Shown piece by piece: positions 13,464 to 13,870 of a DNA stretch of 13,870 nt (its first letter is position 1; the number at the start of each line of letters is the position of its first letter). The position numbers and the translations under genes were made by a program. The notes under the pieces are model-generated. The model saw only the letters and a program-made list of their open reading frames with translations, was not told the origin of the DNA and searched no databases. This stretch comes from Verrucomicrobiales bacterium. Its GTDB lineage: Bacteria > Verrucomicrobiota > Verrucomicrobiia > Limisphaerales > SXQI01. The stretch lies in NCBI GenBank assembly GCA_028293365.1, contig JAQGOX010000050.1:1-13870 (forward strand), written 5' to 3'.

Positions 13464-13870
13464 ATGTTAAGCAGCAAATCATTCTTATGCATGGATTTCG
13501 GGGCGGGAACCCTGAAACTCGCCGAGTTTGAGTTGAACGAGACAGGGAGTCTTCTTCTCAAACAATACGGAGTCAGACCCTTGGGTATTGAGGGTTCGCA
13601 GGATTCCAAACGTGAGGCGGTTCTCCTAAAAGCCATACAGGAACTCCTCAGTCAAAAAGCCTATCGCGCCAAGACGATGAATGTCAGCGCTCCTGGCTTT
13701 CACGTATTTTCCAAATTCGTCAAGCTCCCGCCGGTTGACTCTTCGAAAGTCACGCAAATCATCCAGTATGAGGCGCAACAAAACGTTCCGTTTCCGTTGG
13801 AGGAAGTAGTCTGGGATTACCAGATCATGGGAACGCTGCCGGGGGGCGAAATGGAAGTGCTCCTGGTTGC
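13464..13870 (+). CDS. pilM: Type IV pilus assembly protein PilM, N-terminal part
   Basis: The frame opens at ATG 13464 and runs off the right edge after 135 complete codons. The product starts MLSSKSFLCMDFGAGTLKLAEF (the first 22 residues), where MDFGAGTLK is the first phosphate-binding loop of the actin/FtsA fold. KFVKLPPVD, then IIQYEAQQNVPFPLEEVVWDYQI, gives the highly conserved PilM helix and strand. PilM is the cytoplasmic actin-like ATPase that binds the PilN tail and, with PilN and PilO, aligns the pilus motor under the inner membrane. pilN and pilO would be expected just beyond the edge. An opposite-strand ORF overlaps its start but has no family resemblance. Confidence 0.92.
   Translation, partial: MLSSKSFLCMDFGAGTLKLAEFELNETGSLLLKQYGVRPLGIEGSQDSKREAVLLKAIQELLSQKAYRAKTMNVSAPGFHVFSKFVKLPPVDSSKVTQIIQYEAQQNVPFPLEEVVWDYQIMGTLPGGEMEVLLV

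Noticed and set aside
13373..13636. 87-codon minus-strand ORF over the pilM start
   Set aside because: The plus frame matches PilM strongly; the antisense frame has no recognisable feature.

Overview
The window looks like chromosomal sequence from a Verrucomicrobiota bacterium, most likely a Pedosphaera/Limisphaerales-type (subdivision 3) organism. The grounds are family resemblance recalled from knowledge, not a search. They are a pseudopilin-like C-terminus with the NFAMVDGS and NLWAVT signatures, a secreted lamin-tail/CotH protein, a cysteine-poor MetRS, a solitary GlmU-type beta-helix protein with an LFDLSQTEHA opening, and a PilM with a distinctive N-terminus. Base composition looks moderate and even throughout. 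I see no tRNA, rRNA, CRISPR array, insertion sequence, phage gene or toxin-antitoxin pair.

Layout. The left edge (1-175) is the tail of a pseudopilin-like gene on the + strand, followed by a plausible terminator. Next on + are a secreted LTD-CotH protein (294-2348) and a Bcr/CflA-type drug efflux transporter (2634-3869). A small secreted Ala-rich repeat protein lies on - (4104-4691), with a 343-base divergent promoter region at 4692-5034. A compact + strand run follows: GlmU-like left-handed beta-helix acyltransferase (5035-5724), DinG helicase (5752-7866) and Nudix hydrolase (7871-8359), with gaps of 27 and 4 bases, so probably one operon. A four-helix membrane protein of unknown function (8422-8919, -) converges on it. 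A two-helix TPR membrane protein (9033-10121, +) overlaps by 14 bases the end of a thioredoxin-like [2Fe-2S] ferredoxin gene (10108-10509, -), which sits directly downstream of metG (10524-12110, -). Divergent from metG is a UDP-glucuronate decarboxylase (12343-13338, +), and the right edge holds the first 135 codons of pilM (13464-13870, +).

How the genes relate. Most are housekeeping or envelope functions: translation (metG), DNA repair (dinG), nucleotide cleanup (Nudix), nucleotide-sugar synthesis (uxs, possibly the beta-helix enzyme), pilus assembly (pilM) and export (MFS). I do not see a convincing multi-gene novel system. The most unusual object is the small secreted protein at 4104-4691, which is built from at least five 15-residue Ala-anchored units, has an ambiguous start, a structured leader and an in-frame open extension past its stop. 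The LTD-CotH protein, the Cys-less KISKT MetRS and the Thr-Asn-rich linker of the TPR protein are also worth a second look.
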